DNA of 48,321 nucleotides from Halobacteriales archaeon SW_8_68_21 (GTDB lineage: Archaea > Halobacteriota > Halobacteria > Halobacteriales > Haloferacaceae). How positions within the stretch are numbered: position 1 is the stretch's first letter; each line of letters opens with the position of its first letter. Below the pieces are notes generated by a model. The model searched no databases and was not told the DNA's origin. It saw only the letters and a list, made by a program, of their open reading frames with translations. The stretch spans positions 1-48,321 of the forward strand of contig PXST01000051.1 in the NCBI GenBank assembly GCA_003023405.1, read 5' to 3'. The translations under genes were made by a program, and so were the position numbers. Positions 7,618-17,440 of this stretch are shown one piece after another.

Positions 7618-10600
7618 ATGTCCTCGAGTTCGCCCTCCGTTCCGACCGAATTTGTTGCTCAGGCATTCGAGACCGATGTTTCCCGAGAGGAAGAAGAACA
7701 GCTAATCGAAATCATCAACGAGACCGTCTCACACCTCCGACAACAGATTGACGACGAGAAATTGGAAAGCATCCTCCGCTCAGCCTCGGGTTCGTACCAG
7801 CTCAAGAGCGGGATGACCAAGGATGGTCTCCAACCAGAGGCGTTCACCCAGGATGCGGTCATCGATCCGATTCTCGATTGTCTCGGCTACGAATACGCTA
7901 CTGAGGCTGGAGGCCTTTCAGGAGGCCAAACACAGGTTGCCGACTATACCGTCTCTTTGCGTGATCACTCGCAGATTGATTCCACTCGTCTCCTCATCGA
8001 AGCCGAACCCATCAACAAAGACCTCGATAGCCGAATACATGGTGTTGGCCAGGTTCGTGACTGGCTGAGTCAACGCGAGTTCGAGTCGGACTTCGGCTTT
8101 GCCACCGACGGGCTCCGGTGGGTATTCGTCCGGTATGACCCCGACTCCTATTCGCTCAACGTGATCGAGGAGGTGGACCTACAGCCCGTCTTTCTAGCCC
8201 TCTTCGAGAATCAGGTCGGCAAACGGGACGACCCTGCGGATACTCTCTTTGACGCCGATCGCGACCGCGTTACGCGACTTATTCGAACCTTCGAGTACGA
8301 GAATTTCACCTCTATCGCCGGGGACGCTCGACAGGTCATCAAGAGGAAAAAAGAGGAAATTACCGACGAGTTCTACGACGATTATACCCGGTACGTCTTC
8401 GGTATCGTCGCAGACGACGAGGAGAGTACCCGTTCGCTCGTGGGTGACGGCATCGTCGTTCCAGAGGGTGCGACCGAGGACGACGCCCGGCTCTTCGCAG
8501 TCGAGTTGATGAATCGGCTTGTTTTCATCAAGTTCCTCGAAGACAAGGCGCTCGTCCGCCCCGATCTCCTCAGGACGCTCAAAGACACCTACGAAGGGGG
8601 ATTTTATACGGGATCGTTCTACGAAGAGCTCTGCCAGTCGCTGTTTTACGACGTTATGAACAACAAGCCGAATGAACGTCCGGTACAGGTACAGGAGATC
8701 GACCTGTTCGACGATATCCCCTACCTCAACGGGGGACTCTTCCGACCCACAATCAGTGGTGATAAATTCGATGAAGCGGACTTCGACGTTCGGAACTCGG
8801 TGCTTTTCTCTATTATCGACCTTCTGGAGCGGTACAATTTTTCCGCCGAAGGTGTACCTACCAATCTTGACCCGAGCGTTCTCGGAAACGTCTTCGAGAA
8901 GACGATCAACTACATCACGAGCGACAACGCAGATACTAACAAGGAACTCGGCGCGTACTACACCCCAAGCGAGATCACGCGGTTCTCTGCGGAGGAGACC
9001 GTTCGGCCTGCTCTACTCGACCGCTTCCAGACCGTATTAGTTCAAGAGTGTGACTGGCCCGAACACGAAGCCGAGCGTTTCGACTCCGTCTACGAACTCA
9101 TCGATGGACTACCTGGCCACATGGGAACTATTGGGCCGCTTCTGGACGAAGTCAACGAGTTCCGCGTGGTTGACCCTGCGTGCGGCAGCGGCCACTTTCT
9201 CACGTCAGTCCTTGAGGAGATCGTCAACGTCAGGAAGGCCCTGTACGCGCAGAACGAGGCCTATCCAGACGAATACCGACTAAAGAGGACCACTGTTCTC
9301 AACAACATCTATGGCGTCGACCTGATGGGCCCGGCAGTCGAGATTGCGAAACTCAGATGTTGGCTATCTATTATTTCTGAACTCGAGGCCGAGAACGTGG
9401 ATGACCTCGCCGAGGACGACGCTCTCGCACTCCCGAACATCGCGTTCAATCTGCGGGAGGGGAACAGTCTCATCGGGTACACGGGCTTCCCCGAGACGAA
9501 TGGTGACGATCAGTACCGGCTTGGGAGTTTCAGCGAAGACAGCGTCCACGAACGTTATCAGGACATCATTGATGAAATCGAGAAGCATGAACAGGCTATC
9601 GACAGCGATACCGCCGAGAAGCACCGGCGTCGGGCCTTTGAGAGACTAAAGGACGCCCGTGAAGAATTGATAGGCGACATTCACGCGGATTTCGTTGAAG
9701 CCGGCATTGACGATATCACTCTTGAGCAGGTGGCTCGTATGGAACCATTCAACTGGGTTCTTGAGTTTGCGGAGGTATACGCAGACGGTGGATTTGACGT
9801 AATCGTTGGCAATCCCCCTTGGGAGCGTATCAAACCAAACCGAGATGATTTCTTTTCTCGGTATGATCCCGACTTCCGTACCCTCTCAACCAATCAGAAG
9901 GACGATCGGATAGATGAGGTCCTGGAAGACGAACGCATACGGACGGAATGGGAGGAGTACCAGCTCAAGATAGAGATACAGGCCAAGTATTTCAATCAAG
10001 GAGAGGCGTTTGCGATGCAGCGGTCGAAGATAGCAGGCCGCACTCAAGCCTCCGAGAACGACCTTTCTTCGCTCTTCTTTGAACGTGTATTTGAAATCGC
10101 AAGAGAAGATGGATATGTCTCTCAGGTGTTACCCGGACGCATCTTCCACGGCGCTCCGACCAAAACCTTGAGACAGCATCTTCTTGACCAAACGTCGGTC
10201 TCTTCGCTGATTAGTTTCGAAAACCACGGCATATTTGACAATATAGATAACCGATACAACTTCGGCGTAATTACGTTTGAAAATGAAGGTCGAACGGAGA
10301 CACTTCGTGGAATCTTCGAATGTATTGACTTAGAAGTGCTTCAAAATCCCGAGGAAATACTGGTTAATATTCCAAGAGATGTATTAACTGGTTTCGCTCC
10401 ATCTTCACTCCTTTTTCCGAGGATTCAGGGGGTGGAAGACCTCGATGTACTGCGTAATGCGGTCAAATATCCTGCTGTGGCAAACGAAGATAGAAGTTGG
10501 TATGCGAACCCCACCCGACCACTCGGGAAATCGTCTGACAGCGAACGATTCTTCGATTCGATAGATGGCTGCGATTACCCCATTCTGACTGGAAGAAACT

Positions 10601-11454
10601 TTTACAACTTCTGTCATGACCCTACGTTCTACGAGGGGTTAGAGCCCCCATTACAATGGAGCGTAGATGAGGAAAAAGACCCAGAGCATAGTGCGAAACA
10701 ACGAATCCGGGAGAAGAAAATGAACTCTCTAAAAAAGAACCTGTTTCAGGCCTTCGATGGTTCAGGCTCAATGAAAGGGTTCGTAAACGATCTACTTGAG
10801 GAGGAACGGGGACAACCTCTTTCTCCGAAAGATGTCCTTCTACCATCGACAGCTTACCGAATCGGTTTCCGCAGAGTCGCCAGAGGAACGGACGAGCGCA
10901 CAATGATTCCGGCCGCTGTTCCTCCTGGCCCAGTCTGTGATTACAGTTTCTATGTCATTGATCCGTTCAAAATCTCAGCGAGCAAAACAGACTTATCCGA
11001 GTTCCCTCTTCACGGGGTATACGAACCCGTGTTTAGTGACCGGGAACTGTTCGTTGCGTTGGGGCTGTTCAACAGCATACCGTTTGACTTCCTCATTCGC
11101 CGAAAAGTGGACAATAGCATCCCTATCTACAGTTTTAAAGAAACACAGGTCCCCGACCTCTCCGAAGGTGACGAGTGGTTTGACTACATCTGGACTCGGG
11201 CAGCTCGGCTCAATTGCTACGGGGAAGAGTTTGAGGAGATGCGTGAACGACTCGGTGGAATCAAGCCGGCAGCCGAAATGTACGAACGCCGGGAGGTACA
11301 AGCCGAGCTTGACGCCGCCGCGTTCCACGCCTACGGTCTCGACCGGGAGCAGACTGCGTTCGTTCTAGACGACTTCCATCGGGTACAGAATCCCCGCCTA
11401 ATGGACGAGGAGTACTTTGACAACGTGTTAGAGAAGTACGATTGCCTCGATTGA
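7618..11454 (+). CDS. Type IIG-like restriction-methylation protein, second copy
   Basis: This 1278-aa protein has the same plan as its divergent neighbour but is only distantly similar. The N-terminal nuclease-like domain has D109 (ADYTV) and the strand LLIEAEPINK, where the expected E-x-K is E128-A-E130, so the usual catalytic lysine is not in place. The methylase core follows: LGAYYTPSEITRF, the AdoMet motif DPACGSGHF at 519, and catalytic NPPW at 732-735. The region from about residue 740 to 1150 is probably the target-recognition part and is visibly AT-richer than its flanks. The C-terminus ends with the HAYGLDREQ segment common in these enzymes. The ATG at 7618 fits the start of conserved sequence. 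It may cut DNA by using the nearby lysine, or may act as a methylase only. Confidence 0.87.
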   Translation: MSSSSPSVPTEFVAQAFETDVSREEEEQLIEIINETVSHLRQQIDDEKLESILRSASGSYQLKSGMTKDGLQPEAFTQDAVIDPILDCLGYEYATEAGGLSGGQTQVADYTVSLRDHSQIDSTRLLIEAEPINKDLDSRIHGVGQVRDWLSQREFESDFGFATDGLRWVFVRYDPDSYSLNVIEEVDLQPVFLALFENQVGKRDDPADTLFDADRDRVTRLIRTFEYENFTSIAGDARQVIKRKKEEITDEFYDDYTRYVFGIVADDEESTRSLVGDGIVVPEGATEDDARLFAVELMNRLVFIKFLEDKALVRPDLLRTLKDTYEGGFYTGSFYEELCQSLFYDVMNNKPNERPVQVQEIDLFDDIPYLNGGLFRPTISGDKFDEADFDVRNSVLFSIIDLLERYNFSAEGVPTNLDPSVLGNVFEKTINYITSDNADTNKELGAYYTPSEITRFSAEETVRPALLDRFQTVLVQECDWPEHEAERFDSVYELIDGLPGHMGTIGPLLDEVNEFRVVDPACGSGHFLTSVLEEIVNVRKALYAQNEAYPDEYRLKRTTVLNNIYGVDLMGPAVEIAKLRCWLSIISELEAENVDDLAEDDALALPNIAFNLREGNSLIGYTGFPETNGDDQYRLGSFSEDSVHERYQDIIDEIEKHEQAIDSDTAEKHRRRAFERLKDAREELIGDIHADFVEAGIDDITLEQVARMEPFNWVLEFAEVYADGGFDVIVGNPPWERIKPNRDDFFSRYDPDFRTLSTNQKDDRIDEVLEDERIRTEWEEYQLKIEIQAKYFNQGEAFAMQRSKIAGRTQASENDLSSLFFERVFEIAREDGYVSQVLPGRIFHGAPTKTLRQHLLDQTSVSSLISFENHGIFDNIDNRYNFGVITFENEGRTETLRGIFECIDLEVLQNPEEILVNIPRDVLTGFAPSSLLFPRIQGVEDLDVLRNAVKYPAVANEDRSWYANPTRPLGKSSDSERFFDSIDGCDYPILTGRNFYNFCHDPTFYEGLEPPLQWSVDEEKDPEHSAKQRIREKKMNSLKKNLFQAFDGSGSMKGFVNDLLEEERGQPLSPKDVLLPSTAYRIGFRRVARGTDERTMIPAAVPPGPVCDYSFYVIDPFKISASKTDLSEFPLHGVYEPVFSDRELFVALGLFNSIPFDFLIRRKVDNSIPIYSFKETQVPDLSEGDEWFDYIWTRAARLNCYGEEFEEMRERLGGIKPAAEMYERREVQAELDAAAFHAYGLDREQTAFVLDDFHRVQNPRLMDEEYFDNVLEKYDCLD

Positions 11455-11549
11455 GTTCTTCGAAACATCCGACTATTGTTTCCGACTTGATACCACCTAG
11501 GTCAGATTCCCCTGAACATCAACCCGTTCTATTCTCTTTTGAACCTGTG

Positions 11550-12215
11550 TTAGTGGATACTACTCAGTGCTCTTCGAGTCATCGAGCCATCCACATTCAG
11601 ATATTGTTTCGCCGTTTCGAGGTCTCTCCAGCCGAACATCGCGCGCAGCGCGGCCATATCTAATCCTCGACCAGCATGGTAGGACGCGGCAGTCGCCCGG
11701 AGTCCGTGTGGAGACGTTGACTGAGGATTAAGTTCCGGTGCCCGTTCGAGCGCCGAACTGAGCCGTCGTTGGAGTGTCGAGAACGAATACGGCCACCCAT
11801 CGTGTTCCCGATCGAGATATTCGAGTGTCACGTGAACACGCGATGAGAAGTGAAACGGAATCGCCCGCGCCGCTGCGTCCGTTTTCGGTTGCCAGTACTG
11901 CTGTCGGAGTTCGTTCGCGTCCCTCCCATCCGAACTCGCTTGTTTCTGGACTGCTTGCCGACAGTATCCGCAGAGACCTCCCTCTCGTCCCTTTGTACAT
12001 TGATCGTGAGCGGGGACTCGAATCATCTGGCGTTTCCAATCAATCCACGACGAGTCTAGATGGGTGACCTCACCCGGACGCAAACCCAGCCGTCCACCGA
12101 TGAGTACAGCTGCGCGCGCCTCCAGTGACTCGTTCCGATTGTCGATCCGATACGTTCCCTCGAGCAGACGTTCAAACTCACGTTCTGTCAGGACCTTCTC
12201 GTGCGTCGGTGGCAT
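11550..12215 (-). CDS. Tyrosine recombinase (short haloarchaeal integrase family)
   Basis: This 221-aa protein is the catalytic domain of a tyrosine recombinase and resembles a common short haloarchaeal integrase family that lacks the N-terminal SAM-like arm. Visible catalytic elements are the first arginine in GGRLGLRPGEVTHL, a lysine in PKTDAAARAIPF, the HGLR box (HxxR) and the nucleophile tyrosine in ETAKQYLN. A CTKGREGGLCGYCRQA segment with three cysteines is typical of this family and may bind zinc. It is a single gene in the gap after the Type IIG genes. It could mobilise or rearrange the island; no attachment site is evident beside it. Confidence 0.85.
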   Translation of the reverse strand: MPPTHEKVLTEREFERLLEGTYRIDNRNESLEARAAVLIGGRLGLRPGEVTHLDSSWIDWKRQMIRVPAHDQCTKGREGGLCGYCRQAVQKQASSDGRDANELRQQYWQPKTDAAARAIPFHFSSRVHVTLEYLDREHDGWPYSFSTLQRRLSSALERAPELNPQSTSPHGLRATAASYHAGRGLDMAALRAMFGWRDLETAKQYLNVDGSMTRRALSSIH

Positions 12216-12417
12216 TGCCAGCCAACGCTACTCCGTCTTGAAAAACATCATTGCCTATTCCGACTGTGAACCAACTCATCGCGGATTCCGTAGGGAAGAT
12301 TGGTCGGCTATCGGAATTAGGAAACGGCCTCGAAACTACCGGTTACGAATCGATTACAGGGGAAAAGAATCAAAATACTGGAAAGCCAACCAGACTGTAA
12401 AATATCCCGGACCGGGA

Positions 12418-13440
12418 TTAGTACTGTGGCTCGAAGACCATGTCCTCAGATTGGAAGGAGTGCTGGCTGATGTTGTTGTTCTCACACACGTCTGCTAGCC
12501 GATGAGGCTTAATGTAGTCCTTCTTCAGCAGGTGCTCGAAGACGACCGTCACCTCCCCGTCCTCGACTGTCGTGACCACAGCGAGGTCAGGATCATCGTA
12601 GTTGGGTTTGATGACGTAGTCGCCGGGCGTGAACGGCTCGCTGGCACAGATGAGATTCTCCTGCTTGTACGAGTAGAGCTGGATGTTCTGGTCGGCACAG
12701 TACGAGGAGAGTTTGGCAGGGTGGATGGTCCGCCAGTCACTCGGCCCGTCGTCGAGCGCGCTGGGAAAGGCAACGCTTACAGCTTCTCCCTTGAGTTCCT
12801 GGCCGTACAGAGTGGCATTCTTCTCGGGTGGAAGGATCTCCACGACGACGGCAACGGAGGTGTCATCGTCGGCGCTCGCTTTGACGACACGGTCGCCGGG
12901 CTGGAAGGGGTTCTGGGGCTTTTGGTTCAGGTGGGCTGTGTTCGGCCCGAGGTCGTGGAGTTCGTTCATCGGCCGCGTTGCGAGGTGTGCGAGCTTCTCC
13001 GGCTCGTCACCGGAGTACTCCGCTTGTGTGCGAATCTTGGACTTTAGGGTCTCAGTGCGCTCCCAGCCGAGGAGTATGAGGGCATCCTCGTTGTCGCGGT
13101 GCCAAACCATGACGACGATGTCGTCGTCGGGGTCCTTATCGAGGAGTGCCTCGGGTTGGAAGGCGGAAACGTCTCGGCTAGTTTTGACGTCAAGAGTGTA
13201 GTCGAAGACCTCGAAGTCGTACGCAGAGAAACTCTCAGAGTTACACCGCCGGATCGCTTCCTCGTTCTTCCAGTTCCACATCTCCACTGGGAGATACTCG
13301 CGGCAGAACTGTTCGAATGCGAGCTCACCGAGATTCCCGATACGTTTGATGTCGATGTTGTCGGCTCCCTGAATAACCGCTTGGTGGTGGGCGCGCTCCC
13401 GATCGATTTCGTCAGGCGTGTAGAGGTACACTATCTTCAT
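12418..13440 (-). CDS. PD-(D/E)XK nuclease-like protein with duplicated C-terminal domain
   Basis: I do not recognise a named family for this 340-aa protein. The N-terminal part shows the order expected of a PD-(D/E)XK fold: E39 in GNLGELAFEQF, D75 in AYDFEVFDYT and D84-V-K86 in LDVKTSRD. The rest is a tandem pair of related domains: the first opens PFQPGDRVVKASADDD (about residue 177), the second PFTPGDYVIKPNYDDP (about 268). Each continues with a beta strand rich in V, then a helix (CADQN or CENNN) and a terminal YS/HS motif. The gene starts 42 bases after the end of the helicase-nuclease pseudogene, on the same strand, so the two once formed an operon. A TATA-like run near 13458-13465 could give it its own promoter. 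Nuclease activity is inferred. Confidence 0.7.
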   Translation of the reverse strand: MKIVYLYTPDEIDRERAHHQAVIQGADNIDIKRIGNLGELAFEQFCREYLPVEMWNWKNEEAIRRCNSESFSAYDFEVFDYTLDVKTSRDVSAFQPEALLDKDPDDDIVVMVWHRDNEDALILLGWERTETLKSKIRTQAEYSGDEPEKLAHLATRPMNELHDLGPNTAHLNQKPQNPFQPGDRVVKASADDDTSVAVVVEILPPEKNATLYGQELKGEAVSVAFPSALDDGPSDWRTIHPAKLSSYCADQNIQLYSYKQENLICASEPFTPGDYVIKPNYDDPDLAVVTTVEDGEVTVVFEHLLKKDYIKPHRLADVCENNNISQHSFQSEDMVFEPQY

Positions 13441-13482
13441 CTTACAGCCGCTCGTAATATATATTCGGCCAGCGTCCCAAGC

Positions 13483-16277
13483 TCAGCGTGGCCGCTTAAG
13501 TCCATCTACCATGTCCTCGAGCACTGCCATCGCCAGAGGTTCTATTAGCTGGAGCTCCCCGCGCTCCGTGTAGAAGATGCTCGCCGAAACTTCCCGATTC
13601 GGGTACACAGCCGCCGCAACGTGATAGTAGACGCTTAGTTACTTGCGATACTCGGCTTCACCATGGCGGCCCCGGTCAGTCTTGTAGTCGATAATCTCCA
13701 CGGTACTCGGCGTTACGTGGAGGAGGTCGACGATACCCGAGACAGTCACCTGTCTCCCGTCTACCTCCAGAGGAAGTGACGCGTTTTCCTCGACCAGCAG
13801 CTCTCCGTCGAGCCCGTCCGGGAACGTCGCGACGTGCCGCTCATCGACGTTCGACGGCGCCACGTCGTCGCCGAGTGCGTACGCTTCAGCGAAGTCGTGT
13901 ACCTGATTGCCGAACTCGGTCCTCCGACCGCCGTCGATGTCCTCGAAGATGTCGTCCCGCATCAGTGTGTGTGGGGTCTGGCCCACCGGTCCGTCAGGCG
14001 CTGGCACCGTGACGTTCAGCGTCATCTGTTCGCTTCCCGGGGCCACGATCTCCTCGAGTTCCGGTGTACCGCTGTCGACGCCGACTGGTAGTTCCTCTAT
14101 GAAGGTGTTCGGGTCCGCGCCCGTCGTGAAGACGACGTGGCTCTCAGCCCGCGTGATGGCAACGTACAGCAGCCGGCGCTCCTCGTCGTAGTTCCGGGGG
14201 AGACACGCATCGAGCACGTCAGTCCGCCAGTTGTCGTAGACGTGCGGGAGGTCATTGGCGTCGGCCGAATAGACCTCGTGTTGGCGGAGCCCCACCGGTT
14301 CGTCATAGGTGATCGTTCCGCCACCGCCGCCACGCGGCGGGAACGCGCCCCGATTCATGTTCGCGAGAATCACGATAGGGTACTCGAGACCTTTTGTCGC
14401 GTGGATGGTCTGGACGGTCACCGAGTTCGTCCCGGTCCCTGTATGGACCTCGTGAGTGCTCCCGGCGTCGATGCCACGTTCGATGAACCGAACGAGATCT
14501 CCCCAGGTCAGGGTCGTGGTGTCGTGGATGGACTGGATGGTGTGTAGGACGATGTCGGCGGTGGCACCGTCGTACCCGTACCGCCCGAAGACGCGCTGTG
14601 CGACGCCACCGAGTGTCTCCATATCCCGGAGGTCCTCGCGGAACCCCTGTATGTTCTCGGGGTAGTCCTCGGTCTCGAGCACGTCGTCGACCTCGTCGAG
14701 CGTGTACCCGGCGTCTTCGGGAACGACCGCCCAGCCGCGGTCGGCATCGTCCTCGAGAATCCGCAGCCACGCCAGGAGGAGTTTCGACTGATCGGTTCGG
14801 AACAACTCGATACCGCCCTCGTAGGCCATCGGAAGTCCGTGTTCGTCGGCGGTCTGTAACAGCTCCCGGCCGAAGTCACGCGTCCGAGTGACGACCGCGA
14901 TGTCCTCGCAGCGCGGCACTCGCAGCTCACCTTCCTTCGGGCCGCCGTCTGTTCCAGCTTCGATTTGGTAGTCCTCGTTACCGACGATCGTTTCGATTCG
15001 TTCGAGCACCGCTTCGTGCTCATCTTCGCTCTGTACTGCCTCGATGGTGGTGTTCTCGTGGGCCGCGTTCGAGTCCAGGGAGACGATGCGGTCCTGGATC
15101 TCGGCTTCGTCGACGGAATCGCGGTTCGCTGCCGGCGCGAGGAGGGCCTGCTCCGAGAAGTCGAGGATCGCTTGCGTGGACCGTTCGCGTCCGCCAAGAG
15201 CACGCCCTCGTTCTCGCGGTCGACCGGCACCTCGTAGGTCTGTAGGTAGAACTCCAGGCGGTCGACGGCAGCCTCGGTGACTGGTTGGTCGGCGATGCCG
15301 AGAGCGGCAAGCTCGTCTCGGAACTCCGGAAGCTCGCAGTCCCCTCGGTCTTCGAAGGCGGCGAGAGCACTCTCAAACGTGTAGTCGGTGATATCGGTAC
15401 AGAACCCGACTACCCAAGAAACCTCGTCGTGGTCGAGTTCGTGGAGGCGTTTCTCGTCGTGTTCGATATTGGGTGTAGAATCGAGTCGAGTGAGGACTGA
15501 ACGAACATCTCCGACATGTGTATCGGTGCCTGCGTGAGCAGTACGGAGGAGTCGAAGGAAGGCACGATGGTCGGGATGGTCGGCGAAACCAGGGCCGCCG
15601 TAGAAGGAGAGGTCGGCGGCCTCCAGTCCGGATTCGACGAGGGCGGAATACTCGCTGACACTATCGAAGACTATCGCCACGTCGTCGGCGTTCTCTTGGG
15701 TTACGGCGTCGACGACGGTGTCGACGATTTCCGTCGGGGAGTCGAAGACGTGGAACGTCGGGTAGTCGAACAGCTGGTCGGTGAATGCGTCGTACGCGTC
15801 GTACTCGTCGGGGAGGATGGACTGCTCTAGGGTGGTGAGCTGTGATTCTCCGACTACTGTGATGTCGTGGTCGTCCGGAACCTCGTACTCTGCCAGGAGC
15901 GCGGACGTCGTGTCGAGGTCTCGGATGTAGTCAACGGCCTGCCGTGTCGCGTCGTCGTCGTAGGTGTCGTACTCAAGAACGGCGTCGAGGGAACCCTGGT
16001 GTTCCCAGCACTGGAGGATGTTACCGATAGAATAGGCGGCTCGCTTCCAGTCGAGAGAGGTCTGTTGGACGAGTTCGAGAAACGCGAGGCGGTCCTCGGA
16101 CTCCTCTTTTCGTCGGGCGGCGAGCCGTCGGGGTGTAATTGCGAATTGCCCGAGATGTGTGCGGTCCAGACGGCGATTGAGCCCGCTCGCGAGAGGTGCG
16201 CTCGGGACGATGACGAAGTCGTAGGCAGAAACCTCCTCGTAGAGATCGCGTAACGGTTTAGCGCGCTGAATCGGCAC
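13483..16277 (-). pseudogene. AddB/UvrD-like helicase-nuclease, broken by a frameshift and a nonsense codon
   Basis: The ancestral protein would be 931 aa, with a GTG start at 16277. The N-terminal half has no Walker A motif, as in AddB-type inactive helicases. Frame is lost near 15179-15184: adding one base restores NRSTQAILDF, a superfamily 1 helicase motif, and the total length then becomes a multiple of three. The C-terminal half keeps helicase motifs V (TIHATKGLEYPIV) and VI (LLYVAITRA) and a Cas4/RecB-like nuclease (GNQVHDF, GIVDLLH, IIDYKTD). A TAA at 13639-13641 follows EYRK, but the same frame continues with LSVYYHVAAAVYP to TGA at 13483-13485; a CAA-to-TAA change explains it, restoring the QxxxYY motif. 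Two independent lesions make a functional product unlikely, unless either is a sequencing error. Confidence 0.85.
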
Positions 16278-16300
16278 GCAATTTCAACGCGCAAGTTTCG

Positions 16301-16308
16301 ATTTAAAT
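16301..16308 (-). promoter_or_regulatory. TATA box for the helicase-nuclease pseudogene
   Basis: ATTTAAAT is centred about 27 bases upstream of the GTG at 16277, the spacing of a haloarchaeal leaderless promoter. It supports that GTG as the original start. Confidence 0.55.
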
Positions 16309-17146
16309 GTTGGTACCTGTACAGAAACGGGATTCACGACTAGCCTGTAGACCGACATCGAAGCACGGGTAGATTTGTTAGACGGTGTAACGCCAGATTA
16401 TCTGCCCGACACGGTTGTCAATATTCAAGTGGAACTAGCCTCATTCTCTCGCGGATGGCAAGAATTCTTTCGGCGATATCGGGTATGGTCAGTCCCCATC
16501 ATTACCGCTGTAACCTGGTGTAACCTGCTGTAACGTGCCTTTTTTGCTACAATATTGGAAAGCTTGACTTGTCACCTGTGTCCGGTGGCGTTGCTGTAAA
16601 TCTGTCTGGCCTCCGAGACTGTCCATCGTATAGTGTTGAGCGCTTTGGAGGTGCGGTAACGACATGTAACGAACTGAATAGTCGTTGAGCGTTGATCCCT
16701 CGCACTTCAGTTGCTCAACGGATGGTTCACCGTTTGTATCTGGAAATTGTCGAACAGGGTCAATTATCAGCATGGCACTGTGGTGGTTCGTTCTCGTTGA
16801 AGCCATCTCTATGAATCGCCTCGCGGAGCGCGCGTGAGACTGTAAGTCCGCGAGATGACTCCGGCTGATAGGAATTGAGGAGGTCATGTCGATACAACTC
16901 CGACTGTTAATCCGCCAATTTTGCCGGGCCGTGTTGCGATTTAGCGAAATCAGACATATCGCCACTGGAATTGGGGACAAACCTGACATTCTTGCTCCGG
17001 AATTGACGGCTCTCCCTCCGTACGTACTCTGTATTGGCGAGATTATTTATCATATGTGGGCCTAATAGGCAAATATACTGGTGGGAAATATATTTTGGCT
17101 GAATAATTGATGGATCTTCTACTACCAATCCCAATTCTCTCCAATC
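16309..17146. other. Long gap with no supported gene; TGTAAC repeats and a possible coding scrap
   Basis: About 840 bases lack a convincing gene. A plus-strand frame from 16351 to the TAA at 16531-16533 is protein-like (TDIEARVDLLDGVTPDYL, later WQEFFRRYRVWSV) but has no start codon and a stop just before it, so it may be a fragment. Three head-to-tail copies of YTGTAACSTG lie at 16508-16537, and further GTAACG words occur at about 16655-16671. The large open minus-strand frame 16489-16989 has unlikely composition and is not called. Base composition is AT-rich near 17040-17150. Confidence 0.45.
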
Positions 17147-17152
17147 TATAAA
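17147..17152 (+). promoter_or_regulatory. TATA box for the small gene-integrase operon
   Basis: TATAAA lies about 30 bases before the GTG at 17180 and supports a leaderless transcript that starts at that codon. Confidence 0.5.
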
Positions 17153-17179
17153 TGCTTCCACGGTCTGGATCGATACGCC

Positions 17180-17437
17180 GTGAACAACGACACAGAACCA
17201 GTCGCAGCCCGCATAGGTGCTGAATCGAAATCCAAACTCGAGCGTGCTGCTGAGGAGTGTGACCGCACACTCTCGGCGTATCTCGGAGGGGTCCTCGAGG
17301 GACATATCGACAGGAATCCCAACGGCCTCATAGCGCTGGAGCCTGAGTTAACCCACGAGTCCAGTGAGGCATCTCACACCGAGCAAGAAGAGGTCCCGGA
17401 CACCTTCGTCGAGGAAATGCTCGAGGACATGGAGTAA
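17180..17437 (+). CDS. Small integrase-linked protein, possibly DNA-binding
   Basis: This 85-aa acidic protein starts at GTG 17180, which fits the TATA box 30 bases upstream. The first half (VAARIGAESKSKLERAAEEC then DRTLSAYLGGVLEGHI) has the strand-helix-helix pattern of a ribbon-helix-helix domain; the second half is acidic and probably disordered. Only three bases separate its stop from the GTG of the integrase, so the two are co-transcribed. A role as an excisionase-like or regulatory partner of that integrase is inferred from position and shape; no family is recognised. Confidence 0.65.
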   Translation: MNNDTEPVAARIGAESKSKLERAAEECDRTLSAYLGGVLEGHIDRNPNGLIALEPELTHESSEASHTEQEEVPDTFVEEMLEDME

Positions 17438-17440
17438 CCT

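Noticed and set aside
3085..11454. BREX or DISARM system, suggested by large methylase proteins
   Set aside because: No BrxA, BrxB, BrxC, PglZ, BrxL or DISARM helicase is present, and both proteins have an N-terminal nuclease-like domain, as Type IIG enzymes do.
16489..16989. Open minus-strand frame of 166 codons
   Set aside because: Amino-acid content is unlike haloarchaeal proteins, it spans the TGTAAC repeats, and no promoter or start context supports it.
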